From positions 62,001-126,000 of the forward strand of contig NZ_SMAK01000001.1 in NCBI RefSeq assembly GCF_004346195.1: 64,000 nt of DNA, read 5' to 3'. Origin of the DNA: Tepidamorphus gemmatus. GTDB taxonomy: Bacteria > Pseudomonadota > Alphaproteobacteria > Rhizobiales > Tepidamorphaceae. Each line of letters starts with the position of its first letter. Positions within the stretch are counted from its first letter, which is position 1. Shown here piece after piece: positions 26,582 through 35,533 of this stretch. The translations under genes were made by a program, and so were the position numbers. Under the pieces are notes generated by a model. The model worked only from the letters and a program-made list of their open reading frames with translations, searched no databases and had not been told where the DNA came from.

Positions 26582-27223
26582 ATGTTGTCCCATCGCCAGA
26601 TCTGGGCGGCGATCGACGCGCTGGCGGCGCGCCATTCGCTGTCCGTATCGGGGCTTGCGCGGCGCGCCGGGCTCGATCCCACGACCTTCAACAGGTCGAA
26701 GCGGACCGGCAGCGACGGACGGCTGCGCTGGCCCAACACCGAATCGATCGCCAAGATCCTCGAGGCCACCGGCTCGACGATGGACGAATTCATCGCGCTG
26801 ATGCGCGAACCCGGCATCGATGAAACCCCCTACAGGTCGCGTTCGGTGCCGCTGATCGGGCTTGCCCAGGCCGGGGGCGGCGGCTTCTTCGATGACGGCG
26901 GCTATCCGGTCGGCAGCGGCTGGGACGAGGTGACCTTCCCCGACGTCGGCGACGAGCATGCCTATGCGCTGGAAGTGACCGGGGATTCGATGTTGCCGCT
27001 GTACCGGGATGGCGACCGCGTGATCGTGTCGCCCGGCGCCTCGATCCGGCGCGGCGACCGGGTCGTGGTCAAGACCCGCGACGGCGAGGTGATGGCCAAG
27101 GTACTCGCCCGAAGGACGGCCCGGACCGTGGAGCTGCATTCGCTCAACCCGGAGCACGAGAATCGCGTGCTCGGCGTCGAGCAGATCGAATGGATGGCGC
27201 GGATCATCTGGGCGAGCCAGTGA
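26582..27223 (+). CDS. HTH regulator with S24 (LexA-like) peptidase domain
   Basis: This 213-residue protein has an N-terminal Cro/CI-type helix-turn-helix (LSVSGLARRAGLDPTTFNRSK, split here as LARRAGLDPTTF) and a C-terminal S24 domain. The catalytic Ser sits in EVTGDSMLPLYRDGD and a candidate Lys in VVVKTRDGEVMAKVL. An Ala-Gly in LIGLAQAGGGG lies at the place where LexA-type proteins self-cleave. That makes RecA-stimulated autocleavage possible but unproven. Start ATG 26582 has GGAGG eight bases upstream. Similar short regulators are common and uncharacterised in this order of bacteria. Confidence 0.85.
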   Translation: MLSHRQIWAAIDALAARHSLSVSGLARRAGLDPTTFNRSKRTGSDGRLRWPNTESIAKILEATGSTMDEFIALMREPGIDETPYRSRSVPLIGLAQAGGGGFFDDGGYPVGSGWDEVTFPDVGDEHAYALEVTGDSMLPLYRDGDRVIVSPGASIRRGDRVVVKTRDGEVMAKVLARRTARTVELHSLNPEHENRVLGVEQIEWMARIIWASQ

Positions 27224-27317
27224 CGGCGTCCGGCGCGGCGCGCTGCCGGTTGCGGAGGCGGTCGCGATCGGCGAGCATGGCGGCAGCGGCCACGACTGGT
27301 CTGGATTGATCCGCGGC

Positions 27318-28343
27318 ATGATGCGTTCGTTCGGGTTCGGCTTGGCGTTGCTCATCGTCCTCGTGGCGAGTCTGTACGGAGTCGTGCTCAACGGCTTCGG
27401 CCTGTTCGCTCCGGAGGGGGGGAGGGGGCTGGCCGCGGTCTCCGAGCAGGCCGGCGATACCGCGCCCCAGCCCGCGCCGGTCACGCAGCCGGCACCAAAG
27501 CCAGAGCGCGACGCGCCGGTACCCGGACTTCTGCCGTCGGCATCGCGGGACCCGGATTCGCGGCGGGCCGCTCCGCTGACCCTGCCGCCATCGTCGGATA
27601 CGCTGCCGCCATCACCGGGCACCGCCCCCGCCGCGACGGCCGGGAGCGCCCGGCCCGACGACGATCCCTTGCCGCCGAGCGGGCGCGTCGCCCGCAACGT
27701 GACCCCGCCAAACGTGCTGCAGCGTCCCACCGCCCGCTACGCCGAGCCCGCCAGCGAGACCGGCCCGCCTCCCGAGCCGGCTCGGCCGCGCCGCTTCCAT
27801 CGGGTGGTGGTCGCCGATGCCGGGACGCTGAGGGCCGGCGACACGGTGATCCGGCTCGCCGGGATTGTGCCGGTCGGCGCCGATCAGACCTGTACCGATG
27901 CGAGCGGCCGAGAGTGGCCTTGCGGGCGAGCCGCCGCCGCGGCGCTGCGCATGCTGATCCGCAATCGTGCCGTCGACTGTGCGCTGATCGCCGAGCGCGA
28001 CGGGGTGAGCGCCGCGACCTGCTCGGTCGGCCTGCAGGACATCAACGGCTGGCTCGTTGCGCATGGCTGGGCGGAGCCGGACGCAGACACCTACGCGGCG
28101 GAAGCGCAGGCCGCGCGGCGCGACCGGCGCGGCGTCCATGCCGCCGAATGGCGCGCCGGTGACGCGGTCACCTCCGGTGCGGCGTCGCTGTCGGCCTTCA
28201 CGGCTCCGGAGCTGCCGCGCGACAGCATCCCCGGCTTGCCCGCTCCTCTCGCTCCCGACGCTGCGCAGTCCCGGCAGGCCCCCCGGTCCGCTGCACCGCC
28301 GGACGCTCCGGTCGACCTCGCACCTCCGGCGGTGCAGCAGTAG
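27318..28343 (+). CDS. SNase-like (thermonuclease-fold) protein with degenerate active site
   Basis: This 341-residue protein has an N-terminal membrane anchor or uncleaved signal (residues 7-28). A long Pro/Ala-rich low-complexity linker (about 45-155) follows, and then a staphylococcal-nuclease-like OB domain (about 160-280). The domain keeps the Arg in IRLAGI (R179), the Cys pair TCTDASG and WPCG, and the HGWAEP-type end. The usual Asp and Glu after the RLAGI segment, needed for calcium and catalysis, read Val and Gly (RLAGIVPVGAD). Nuclease activity is therefore doubtful. Start ATG 27318 begins at the hydrophobic helix; the next codon is also ATG. Confidence 0.75.
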   Translation: MMRSFGFGLALLIVLVASLYGVVLNGFGLFAPEGGRGLAAVSEQAGDTAPQPAPVTQPAPKPERDAPVPGLLPSASRDPDSRRAAPLTLPPSSDTLPPSPGTAPAATAGSARPDDDPLPPSGRVARNVTPPNVLQRPTARYAEPASETGPPPEPARPRRFHRVVVADAGTLRAGDTVIRLAGIVPVGADQTCTDASGREWPCGRAAAAALRMLIRNRAVDCALIAERDGVSAATCSVGLQDINGWLVAHGWAEPDADTYAAEAQAARRDRRGVHAAEWRAGDAVTSGAASLSAFTAPELPRDSIPGLPAPLAPDAAQSRQAPRSAAPPDAPVDLAPPAVQQ

Positions 28344-28350
28344 CCGCGCC

Positions 28351-29976
28351 CTATCCCGCCTCGTGCAGGCTGCCGTCAAGCGCGCGGCCGATCAGGGCTC
28401 GGGTCTCGGCGATTCCATACAGCGCGACGAACGAACCGAAGCGCGGACCCTGGCTCTGGCCGAGCAGCACTTCGTAGAGTGCGCGGAACCAGTCGCGCAG
28501 ATTGGCGAAGCCGTGCGCCTTGCCGGCTTCGTAAACCTCGTTCTGGATCATCTCGGCGTCCGCTCCGTCGGGGAGCGCGGCAAGCCGGGCGGAGAGGTCG
28601 GCAAGCGCGGCGCGCTCGGTCGGGTCGGGGGCGCGGTACTGCTTGGTGGGCAACACGAAGTCGTGGAAGTAGTTGATGGCGTAGCCGACCAGCCGATCGA
28701 GCTCGGGATGATGTTCCGGCCGCGCGCCGGGCGCGTAGCGGCGGATGAAGCCCCACAGCACCGCCTTGTCCTCGGAGTTCGACGCGGAGACAAGGTTGAG
28801 CAGCATCGAGAAGGAGATCGGCAGGTCGACCGCGGGCGGATTGCCCGAGTGGATGTGCCAGACCGGGTTCTGCAACTGCTCCTCCGGGCTTTGCCGGCGA
28901 TAGGCCTCCAGAAAGGCCAGATAGTCGTCGACATGCCTCGGGATCACGTCGAAATACAGCCGCTTTGCCTTGCGCGGCGACTGGTACATGAACAGCGCCA
29001 GGCTTTCGGGGCTGGCATAGCGCAGCCACTCTTCTATGGTCAGGCCGTTGCCCTTCGACTTGGAGATCTTCTCGCCCTTCTCGTCGAGGAACAGCTCGTA
29101 GTTGAAACCTTCGGGCGGCACGCCGCCGAGGACCCGGCAGATCTGGCTCGACAGCTTGACGGAATCGATCAGGTCCTTGCCGGACATCTCGTAATCGACG
29201 CCGAGCGCGTACCAGCGCATCGCCCAGTCAACCTTCCACTGCAGCTTGCAATTGCCGCCGGTGATCGGCTGATGGACGAGCTTGCCGGTTTCCGGTTCCT
29301 TGTAGACGATCGTTGCCGAGGCGAGGTCGTACTCGATGATCGGAACCTGCAGCACCTTGCCGGAATGCGGACTCACCGGAAGGAACGGGCTGTAGGTCCG
29401 GCGCCGCTCCTCGCGTAGCGAGGGCAGCATGATATCCATCACCTGATCGTAGCGCTCGAGCACGCGGATTAGCGCCTGATCGAAGCTGCCGCGGGTGTAG
29501 AAGTCAGTGGCGCTGGCAAACTCGTACTCGAAGCCGAACGCATCGAGGAAGGCCCGCAGCATGGCGTTGTTGTGCTCGCCGAAGCTCGGATATTCGCCGA
29601 ACGGATCGGGCACCCTGGTCAGCGGCCGGTCGAGATGGGCGGCGAGCAGCTCGCGGTTGGGCACATTGTCGGGCACCTTGCGCAGGCCGTCCATATCGTC
29701 GGAGAAGCAGACAAGCCGGGTCGGCACCGTGTCGCCGGTCATCACCCGGAACGCGTGACGGACCATCGTGGTGCGCGCGACTTCGCCGAAGGTGCCGATG
29801 TGGGGCAGGCCGGACGGGCCGTAGCCTGTCTCGAAGACCAGCGGCTTGCGCGCGCCGACCTTCTCGCGCCGAACGATCAGCTTGCGGGCCTCCTCGAACG
29901 GCCAGGCGCGACATTCCAGCGCCAATTCGCGCAGGCGTGCGCCTGCCTCGCTTGCCTTCTCTACGAGTTCGCTCAT
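28351..29976 (-). CDS. lysK: Lysyl-tRNA synthetase, class I
   Basis: This 541-residue enzyme charges tRNA-Lys. It is the class I type, unrelated to the class II LysS of most bacteria but normal in alphaproteobacteria. It carries the HIGH-like motif in [10 protein letters not shown] and the KMSKS-equivalent [10 protein letters not shown], with ETGYGPSG between the N-terminal helices and the first motif. The C-terminal alpha-helical cage runs to the end at full length. The gene is divergent from the TerB-like gene and its end is eight bases from the convergent SNase-like gene. This may be the cell's only LysRS, which can be tested only from the whole genome. Confidence 0.96.
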   Translation of the reverse strand: MSELVEKASEAGARLRELALECRAWPFEEARKLIVRREKVGARKPLVFETGYGPSGLPHIGTFGEVARTTMVRHAFRVMTGDTVPTRLVCFSDDMDGLRKVPDNVPNRELLAAHLDRPLTRVPDPFGEYPSFGEHNNAMLRAFLDAFGFEYEFASATDFYTRGSFDQALIRVLERYDQVMDIMLPSLREERRRTYSPFLPVSPHSGKVLQVPIIEYDLASATIVYKEPETGKLVHQPITGGNCKLQWKVDWAMRWYALGVDYEMSGKDLIDSVKLSSQICRVLGGVPPEGFNYELFLDEKGEKISKSKGNGLTIEEWLRYASPESLALFMYQSPRKAKRLYFDVIPRHVDDYLAFLEAYRRQSPEEQLQNPVWHIHSGNPPAVDLPISFSMLLNLVSASNSEDKAVLWGFIRRYAPGARPEHHPELDRLVGYAINYFHDFVLPTKQYRAPDPTERAALADLSARLAALPDGADAEMIQNEVYEAGKAHGFANLRDWFRALYEVLLGQSQGPRFGSFVALYGIAETRALIGRALDGSLHEAG

Positions 29977-30163
29977 GGTCGGATGTCCCGGCTGCGGCCC
30001 TTCTGCAGTCGGCCCGGACCCTATGGAGGAGCCCCGCCCGCGTCAATCGTCGAGGACGATCGGGGGTGGTGCCCGGGCCGGGCGCCCGCTTGGCGCTTGT
30101 CCGCCGCAAGGCGAGCGACTAGGGTCGCGCAGCTTCGACACCGATCAGCCGAAAGGACGCGAC

Positions 30164-30577
30164 ATGGCGAAAAAGGTCAGCCCGGAGGAGGCACTCATCT
30201 ACATGATGGTGACGATGTCGGCTGCCGACCGCGCCATGACGGACAACGAACTGCGGCGGATCGGCGGCATCGTCCAGCGACTCCCTGTGTTCCGCGGCTT
30301 CGACATCGAGCGCCTGGTCGCCGTGGCGGAGGACTGCGGCGAGATCCTCAACGACGATGATGGCCTCGACGAGGTGCTGAGGGTCATCACCCAGTCGCTG
30401 CCGGCGCGGCTCTACGACACGGCCTACGCGCTTGCGGTCGACGTGGCCGCCGCCGATCTCGACGTCGGACAGGAGGAGCTGCGACTGTTGCAGATCGTCC
30501 GGGATCGTCTCGGTCTCGATCCGCTGGTCTGTGCCGCGATCGAGCGCGGCGCCCGTGCGCGGTTCAGGACCCTTTAG
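30164..30577 (+). CDS. TerB-like tellurite-resistance family protein
   Basis: This 137-residue all-helical acidic protein matches the TerB-like pattern: SPEEALIYMMVTMSAADRAMTDNELRRI at the start, with ALAVDVAAADLDVGQEELRLL in the second half. Both halves repeat an AAAD or SAAD turn with acidic residues, the likely metal-binding sites of the fold. In stand-alone form such proteins are common in this group of bacteria and their function is unknown; the name does not imply tellurite resistance. ATG 30164 follows AAAGGA. Its TAG stop overlaps a possible repeat described next. Confidence 0.8.
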   Translation: MAKKVSPEEALIYMMVTMSAADRAMTDNELRRIGGIVQRLPVFRGFDIERLVAVAEDCGEILNDDDGLDEVLRVITQSLPARLYDTAYALAVDVAAADLDVGQEELRLLQIVRDRLGLDPLVCAAIERGARARFRTL

Positions 30578-30612
30578 AGCGTGATCAGGTGAGGTGGAGT
30601 CCGGTTCACAGG
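30575..30612. repeat. Possible dispersed intergenic repeat remnant
   Basis: The stretch starting TAGAGCGTGATCAG, immediately at the stop of the TerB-like gene, resembles the ends of short palindromic intergenic repeats I remember from Rhizobiales genomes. The complementary arm is not found in the 237-base gap, so at most one half remains. Nothing else recognisable lies in the gap up to 30814. Confidence 0.2.
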
Positions 30613-30814
30613 TTCCATTGCGCGGCCAAACGAGAAGCCAGAGTCGGACCGCTTCAGTCTGGGGCGATCCGACCCGAGGTGCGGCGTACCGATCGGCGAG
30701 GACCCGCTCGGCGCGTCCATACGCCGTCCGGCGTCCGGGGTGCCGCCATCGGACCGTGACATGGGCTGCCGGCCATCGGATCGTGTCGCGGGCGCCCTGC
30801 CACCTGCCCGCCGG

Positions 30815-32587
30815 TCAGTCACCGAGCGCCATGCCCTCGCGGCGCGGGTCGCTGCCAGCCTCGATGCCGCCGTCGCGCACCACGATGATGTTGAGGCCGC
30901 TCGTCATCTCGACCTTCATCGGCGCGTGGCCGAGCGCCTCGAGCGCGGCAATCCAGTCATCGGCGCCGGAGATGCGCTCGATCTCGAACGGACCGTTGCG
31001 GGCCCCGAAGTTGAACATGTCGGCAGCGGCCTGTGGGTCGAGGCCCCAGTCGAGATGGGCGACGATCGCCTTGACGACATAGGGGATGATGCGGCTGCCG
31101 CCGGGCGAGCCGAGAATCATCCGCAGCCGGTCGTCCGGGCCGAACACGAAGGTCGGCGCCATGGACGAGCGCGGCCGCTTGCCGCCCTCGACCCGGTTGG
31201 CGACCGGCCGCCCGGCGTCGTCCGGCACGAAGGCGAAATCCGTCAGCTCGTTGTTGAGCAGGAAGCCGCGCACGAACAGGCGCGAGCCGAACGCCGACTC
31301 GATCGTCGTGGTCATCGACACCGCGTTGCCGTCGGCGTCGATCACGGTGATCTGGCTGGTGCCCGGTGCCTCGCGGGTCGTGTCCCGGGTTGGCGGCTCG
31401 GCCACACCCGGCGGCGTGCCGGAGTCACGAATGCCGCCGGCACGGACGGGATCGATCAGCGCGGATCGTTGCGCCAGATAACCCGGATCGAGCAGCCCCT
31501 CGGGCACCGCCACGAAGTCCGGATCGGCGACATAGTGGTCGCGGTCGGCGAAGGCCAGGTTCTCGGCCTCACCGATCAGGTGCAGGGCCTCCGGCGTCGG
31601 CACCTCGCCGAGATCGAACCGCTCCAGCATCGCCAGCGTCATCGCCACCGCGATTCCGCCGGAGGAGGGTGGGCCCATGCCGCAAACCCAGTAGAGGCGG
31701 TAGGGCGCGCAGACGGCGGGACGCTCGACGGCCGTATAGCCGGCCAGGTCGGCAGCGGTCAGATCGCCCGGGTTGCGCCAGGCATTGCGGACGGCGCTGG
31801 CGATGTCGTCGGCGATCTCGCCGCGGTAGAAGGCGTCGGGCCCCTCGATCGCGATCCGTTCCAGCGTCTCGGCATATTCGGGGTTCTGCCTCACCTCGCC
31901 CAGCAGCGGTCCGGCCTCGTCCTCGCCGAAGAAATAGTCCCGCGCTGCGGGGGAGAAGGCGGCCGGTCCCATCGCCGAGAGCAGTGCGGACAGCCGGGAC
32001 GACACGCCGAAGCCGTGGCGGGCGAGCAGGATCGCCTCGTCGAACAGCCGCGCCCATGGTAGCCGCCCGTGCTTCTGGTGGACCGCGTACAGCATCGCCA
32101 GCGTGCCCGGCACACCCACGGACAGGCCGCCCGGCACCATGTCCGGCCAGCGCTGCGGCGTGCCGTCCGGGCTGAGGAAGCGGTCCGGGCGGGCGGCGGC
32201 CGGGGCCGTCTCGCGGCCGTCCCATGTCGTCACCGCGCCGGTTTGCGCATCCCAGTGCAACAGGAACGCGCCGCCGCCGATTCCGGAGGACTGCGGCTCG
32301 ACGAGACCGAGCACCATCTGCGCGGCGATCGCCGCATCGACCGCGCTGCCGCCGTCGCGCAGCGCGTTCAGTCCCGCCCGGCTGGCCAGCGGATGCGCGG
32401 TGACGACCATTTGCCGTGTCGCGGTGGCCGGTGCCGCGGACCCGCCGGAATAGGTTGCCGGCTCCGGCGCGGCACGGCTGATCACGCCGGTCTCTTCCTG
32501 GGCGAGCGCCGGCGCGGCCGTCAGTGCGACCGGCAGCAGGAATGCCACAATTCCGGCGCCCAGGCGGGCGAGACAGCGCGACATCAT
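30815..32587 (-). CDS. ggt: Gamma-glutamyltransferase (GGT)
   Basis: GGT is a periplasmic N-terminal nucleophile hydrolase that cleaves or transfers the gamma-glutamyl group of glutathione and related peptides. The 590-residue precursor has a Sec signal peptide (residues 1-30, ending PALAQ). The maturation and catalytic residue is Thr410 in APGTSQITVID, where autocleavage would give two subunits. SGIGGGAFLLHW and ILGSPGGSRIIP are the glutamate-binding segments of the family. ATG 32587 is used because the signal peptide starts there; an adjacent ATG is at 32584. It is divergent from the patatin gene. Confidence 0.94.
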   Translation of the reverse strand: MMSRCLARLGAGIVAFLLPVALTAAPALAQEETGVISRAAPEPATYSGGSAAPATATRQMVVTAHPLASRAGLNALRDGGSAVDAAIAAQMVLGLVEPQSSGIGGGAFLLHWDAQTGAVTTWDGRETAPAAARPDRFLSPDGTPQRWPDMVPGGLSVGVPGTLAMLYAVHQKHGRLPWARLFDEAILLARHGFGVSSRLSALLSAMGPAAFSPAARDYFFGEDEAGPLLGEVRQNPEYAETLERIAIEGPDAFYRGEIADDIASAVRNAWRNPGDLTAADLAGYTAVERPAVCAPYRLYWVCGMGPPSSGGIAVAMTLAMLERFDLGEVPTPEALHLIGEAENLAFADRDHYVADPDFVAVPEGLLDPGYLAQRSALIDPVRAGGIRDSGTPPGVAEPPTRDTTREAPGTSQITVIDADGNAVSMTTTIESAFGSRLFVRGFLLNNELTDFAFVPDDAGRPVANRVEGGKRPRSSMAPTFVFGPDDRLRMILGSPGGSRIIPYVVKAIVAHLDWGLDPQAAADMFNFGARNGPFEIERISGADDWIAALEALGHAPMKVEMTSGLNIIVVRDGGIEAGSDPRREGMALGD

Positions 32588-32707
32588 CGCGGCACGGTGC
32601 GCCAGCGCGGCCGGCCGGTCAATGGCGCGGGCAGCGATTGCAGTCTGGGTAATTCCCCGCTGGTTGGCTAGATTGCGTGTGTTGCGCCGAGATTGCGGGC
32701 CGTCTGG

Positions 32708-34099
32708 ATGTCGTATCGCGTACTGATCGTGCTGCCGTTCCTGCTGCTCACGGCCGGCTGCGCCGGGGTCATCGACAATGCTCCGATCAACGTGGCATTG
32801 GCCGAACAGCCGACCCTCGCCCGGGAGAAGGATCCCTCGCCGCGCATCGACGGCGACACGGCGGTCGCCCTGACTTTCTCTGGCGGAGGCACGCGCGCGG
32901 CAGCCTTTGCCCACGGTGCCATGAAGGCGCTGGCGGCCGTGCCGCTTCGCGATGAGCCCGGCAAGACGCTCCTAGATCGGGTTGCCTTCCTGTCCGGCGT
33001 GTCCGGCGGCTCGGTGGCGGCGGCCTACTACGCCTATCGCGGCCCGGCGGCGGTCACCGATTTCCGCGAACGCTTCCTGCTTCAGAACGTCGAGGCCTCG
33101 CTGCGGACGCGGGTGACGCCTGCGAACCTCGCGCGCGCCTTCGAGGGCGGCGTCAATGATCGCACCGGCCTGCCGCGCTGGCTCGACGAGCACCTGTTGG
33201 GCGGGGCGACCTTTGCCGACCTCGTCGACCGCGGCTACGCCATGCTCTGGGTGAACGCTTCGGACATCTACAACAGGAACGTCTTCATCTTCGACCAGCG
33301 GACCTTCTCCGTGCTGTGCAGCGATCTCGGCCGCTATCCGCTGTCGGAAGCGGTGGCGGCGTCGGCCGCCGTGCCGATCGCCTTTGCGCCGATCCTGATC
33401 CGCAACTATGCCGACCGCTGCAGCTGGCAGGAGCCGGCCTGGGTGGCAGACGTGCTCGGCACGCGCGGTGGCTCGGCGGTGCTGCGCGCCTATGCCGAGG
33501 CGCTCAGGCGCTACCGGAACGTCAAGCTGTTGCCGAACGTCTCGCTGCTCGATGGCGGCATCACCGACAACCTCGGCGTCTACGGCCTGACGGTGGCCCG
33601 CGAGACGGCGAGCGCGCCCTATCAGCCGATGCAGCCGGCCTCGGCGGTCCGCCTGCGCAACATGCTGTTCGTCGTCGTGGACGCCGGACGCGGCCCGGAA
33701 GGCGACTGGCCGCAGCGACCGAGCGGCCCGACCGGGACCGAGATCGCCATGGCGGTGGCCGACACGCTGATCGATGCCAACACGCGCAACACCTTCGATG
33801 CCTTCAACTCGGCCATGGAAAAGTGGCGGCAGGAACTCGTCGACTATCGCTGTCGGCTGTCGTCGGCAGAAGTGCAGCGGCTGCGAGGCACGTTGCGCGG
33901 CTGGAACTGCCGCGATCTCAACTTCCATGTGGTCAGGATCGGCTTCGACGGAGCCGAGCCGGCGCTCCGGGCGCGGCTCAACGCGATCAAGACGGCTTTC
34001 GTGCTGCCGCAGGATGAGGTCGATCTGGTGATCGAGGCGGCCGGACGGCTGCTCGCCTCCGATCCGGAATATCGCCGGTTCCTGTCGCGCCTCGATTGA
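32708..34099 (+). CDS. Patatin-like phospholipase lipoprotein
   Basis: This 463-residue serine hydrolase has a lipoprotein signal with lipobox LTAGC (Cys18), so it is likely anchored in a membrane facing the periplasm. The patatin domain begins with the oxyanion loop FSGGGTRAAAF. The nucleophile Ser99 lies in SGVSGGS (GxSxG) and the catalytic Asp in LLDGGITDN, so the Ser-Asp dyad is complete. It would cleave acyl esters of lipids. A second ATG frame start at 32693 is possible, but 32708 gives the better signal peptide. It stands alone between ggt and the aminotransferase gene. Confidence 0.9.
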   Translation: MSYRVLIVLPFLLLTAGCAGVIDNAPINVALAEQPTLAREKDPSPRIDGDTAVALTFSGGGTRAAAFAHGAMKALAAVPLRDEPGKTLLDRVAFLSGVSGGSVAAAYYAYRGPAAVTDFRERFLLQNVEASLRTRVTPANLARAFEGGVNDRTGLPRWLDEHLLGGATFADLVDRGYAMLWVNASDIYNRNVFIFDQRTFSVLCSDLGRYPLSEAVAASAAVPIAFAPILIRNYADRCSWQEPAWVADVLGTRGGSAVLRAYAEALRRYRNVKLLPNVSLLDGGITDNLGVYGLTVARETASAPYQPMQPASAVRLRNMLFVVVDAGRGPEGDWPQRPSGPTGTEIAMAVADTLIDANTRNTFDAFNSAMEKWRQELVDYRCRLSSAEVQRLRGTLRGWNCRDLNFHVVRIGFDGAEPALRARLNAIKTAFVLPQDEVDLVIEAAGRLLASDPEYRRFLSRLD

Positions 34100-34168
34100 A
34101 CGACGCGGGACGGTGTACAACAGCTCGGCCCCGAGAACAGGGTCGCGATCGATCGCAGGGAGGTTCCG

Positions 34169-35533
34169 GTGACATCAGCGACGCACTCTTCCGTCCAGAG
34201 TCACGTGTTCCACCGCGACCTGAAGGCGCGCTATCCGGTCGCCGTGGGCGGCGAGGGCTGCTGGTTGATTGACCGGGACGGCAAACGCTATCTCGATGCC
34301 TCGGGCGGAGCGGCGGTTTCCTGCCTCGGCCACCTGCATCCGAAGGTGGTTGCGGCGATCCGCGACCAGGCGGGTCGGCTGGAATTCGCGCACACCGCCT
34401 TCTTCACCAACGAGCCAGCCGAGGCACTGGCCGACTGGCTGGTGGCCCGCGCGCCCGCGGGGATCGAACGGGTGTATTTCGTTTCGGGCGGCTCGGAGGC
34501 CAACGAAGCGGCGCTGAAACTCGCCCGCCAGGTACATGTCGAGCGCGGTGAACCGGGTCGCATCCATGCCATTGCCCGCCACCAGTCCTATCACGGCAAC
34601 ACGCTCGGCGTGTTGGCGCTTGGTGGCAATCCGGCGCGCCGAGCTCTCTACGAGCCGCTGCTGGGTCTGCCGGTTAGCCATATCGAGCCCTGCTACGCCT
34701 ATCGCCACCAGGGCGAGGGCGAGAGCGAGGAGGCCTATGGCCTGCGAGCGGCCCGCGCACTGGAAGCGGAAATCCTGCGGCTCGGCCCGGAGACGGTGTC
34801 GGTGTTCTTTGCCGAGACGGTTGTCGGCGCGACCGCTGGCGCGGTGCCACCAGCGCGAGGCTACTTCCGCGAAATCCGCCGCATCTGCGACCGCTACGGC
34901 GTGCTGCTGGTGCTCGACGAGGTGATGTGCGGCATGGGCCGCACCGGCACGCTGTTCGCCTGCGAGCAGGACGGGGTCGTTCCGGACATGATCACCACCG
35001 CCAAGGGGCTCGGCGCCGGCCACCAGCCGATCGGGGCGGTGCTGGTCAAGGGCGCGCTGGCCGAGACGATCGAGCAGGCCGGCGGCGTCTTCGCCCATGG
35101 CCACACCTATATCGGCCACCCGATCGCCTGCGCGGCGGCGCTGGCGACCCAGCGCGTCATCGAGGCGGACGGCCTCCTGCAACGGGTCAGCGTGAACGGC
35201 GAGGCGTTTCGCGAAGCGCTCGAAGCCCGCTTCGGCCAGCATCCGCATGTTGGCGACATTCGCGGCCGCGGCTATTTCCGGGCGATCGAACTGGTCGCCG
35301 ACCGCGACACGAAGGCACCGTTCCGGCGAGGTCTTGGCCTCGCCGCAAGGATCAAGGCGCATGCCATGGCCGAGGGGCTGGTCTGCTATCCGGGCAACGG
35401 CACCGCCGATGGCATCGACGGCGACCACGTGCTGCTGGCGCCGCCCTTCATCGCCTCCGACGAGGAAATGTCGATGATCGTCGACAGGCTGGCCGTCGCC
35501 GTCGATGCGGCGCTGGCGGACATCGCGGTATGA
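34169..35533 (+). CDS. Class III PLP aminotransferase, coupled to a BKACE enzyme
   Basis: This 454-residue PLP enzyme belongs to the class III (omega/beta) aminotransferases: YLDASGGAAVSCLGHLHP, FVSGGSEANEAALKLAR, SYHGNTLG, LDEVMCGMGRTG (Asp250) and the PLP Lys279 in TTAKGLGAG. Members use amines, omega-amino acids or beta-amino acids, and the substrate cannot be read by eye. GTG 34169 is preceded by GGGAGG. Its stop overlaps the start of the next gene by four bases, so the beta-keto acid cleavage enzyme is made with it. That suggests its product is a beta-keto acid, that is, its substrate may be a beta-amino acid. Confidence 0.88.
   Translation: MTSATHSSVQSHVFHRDLKARYPVAVGGEGCWLIDRDGKRYLDASGGAAVSCLGHLHPKVVAAIRDQAGRLEFAHTAFFTNEPAEALADWLVARAPAGIERVYFVSGGSEANEAALKLARQVHVERGEPGRIHAIARHQSYHGNTLGVLALGGNPARRALYEPLLGLPVSHIEPCYAYRHQGEGESEEAYGLRAARALEAEILRLGPETVSVFFAETVVGATAGAVPPARGYFREIRRICDRYGVLLVLDEVMCGMGRTGTLFACEQDGVVPDMITTAKGLGAGHQPIGAVLVKGALAETIEQAGGVFAHGHTYIGHPIACAAALATQRVIEADGLLQRVSVNGEAFREALEARFGQHPHVGDIRGRGYFRAIELVADRDTKAPFRRGLGLAARIKAHAMAEGLVCYPGNGTADGIDGDHVLLAPPFIASDEEMSMIVDRLAVAVDAALADIAV

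Noticed and set aside
30164-30577. TerB-like gene as part of a tellurite-resistance or phage-defence ter operon
   Set aside because: No other ter genes are present; single TerB-like genes of unknown role are common.
32708-34099. Patatin protein as an effector of an anti-phage (CBASS-like) system
   Set aside because: It has a lipoprotein signal and no nucleotide cyclase or other defence gene lies beside it.
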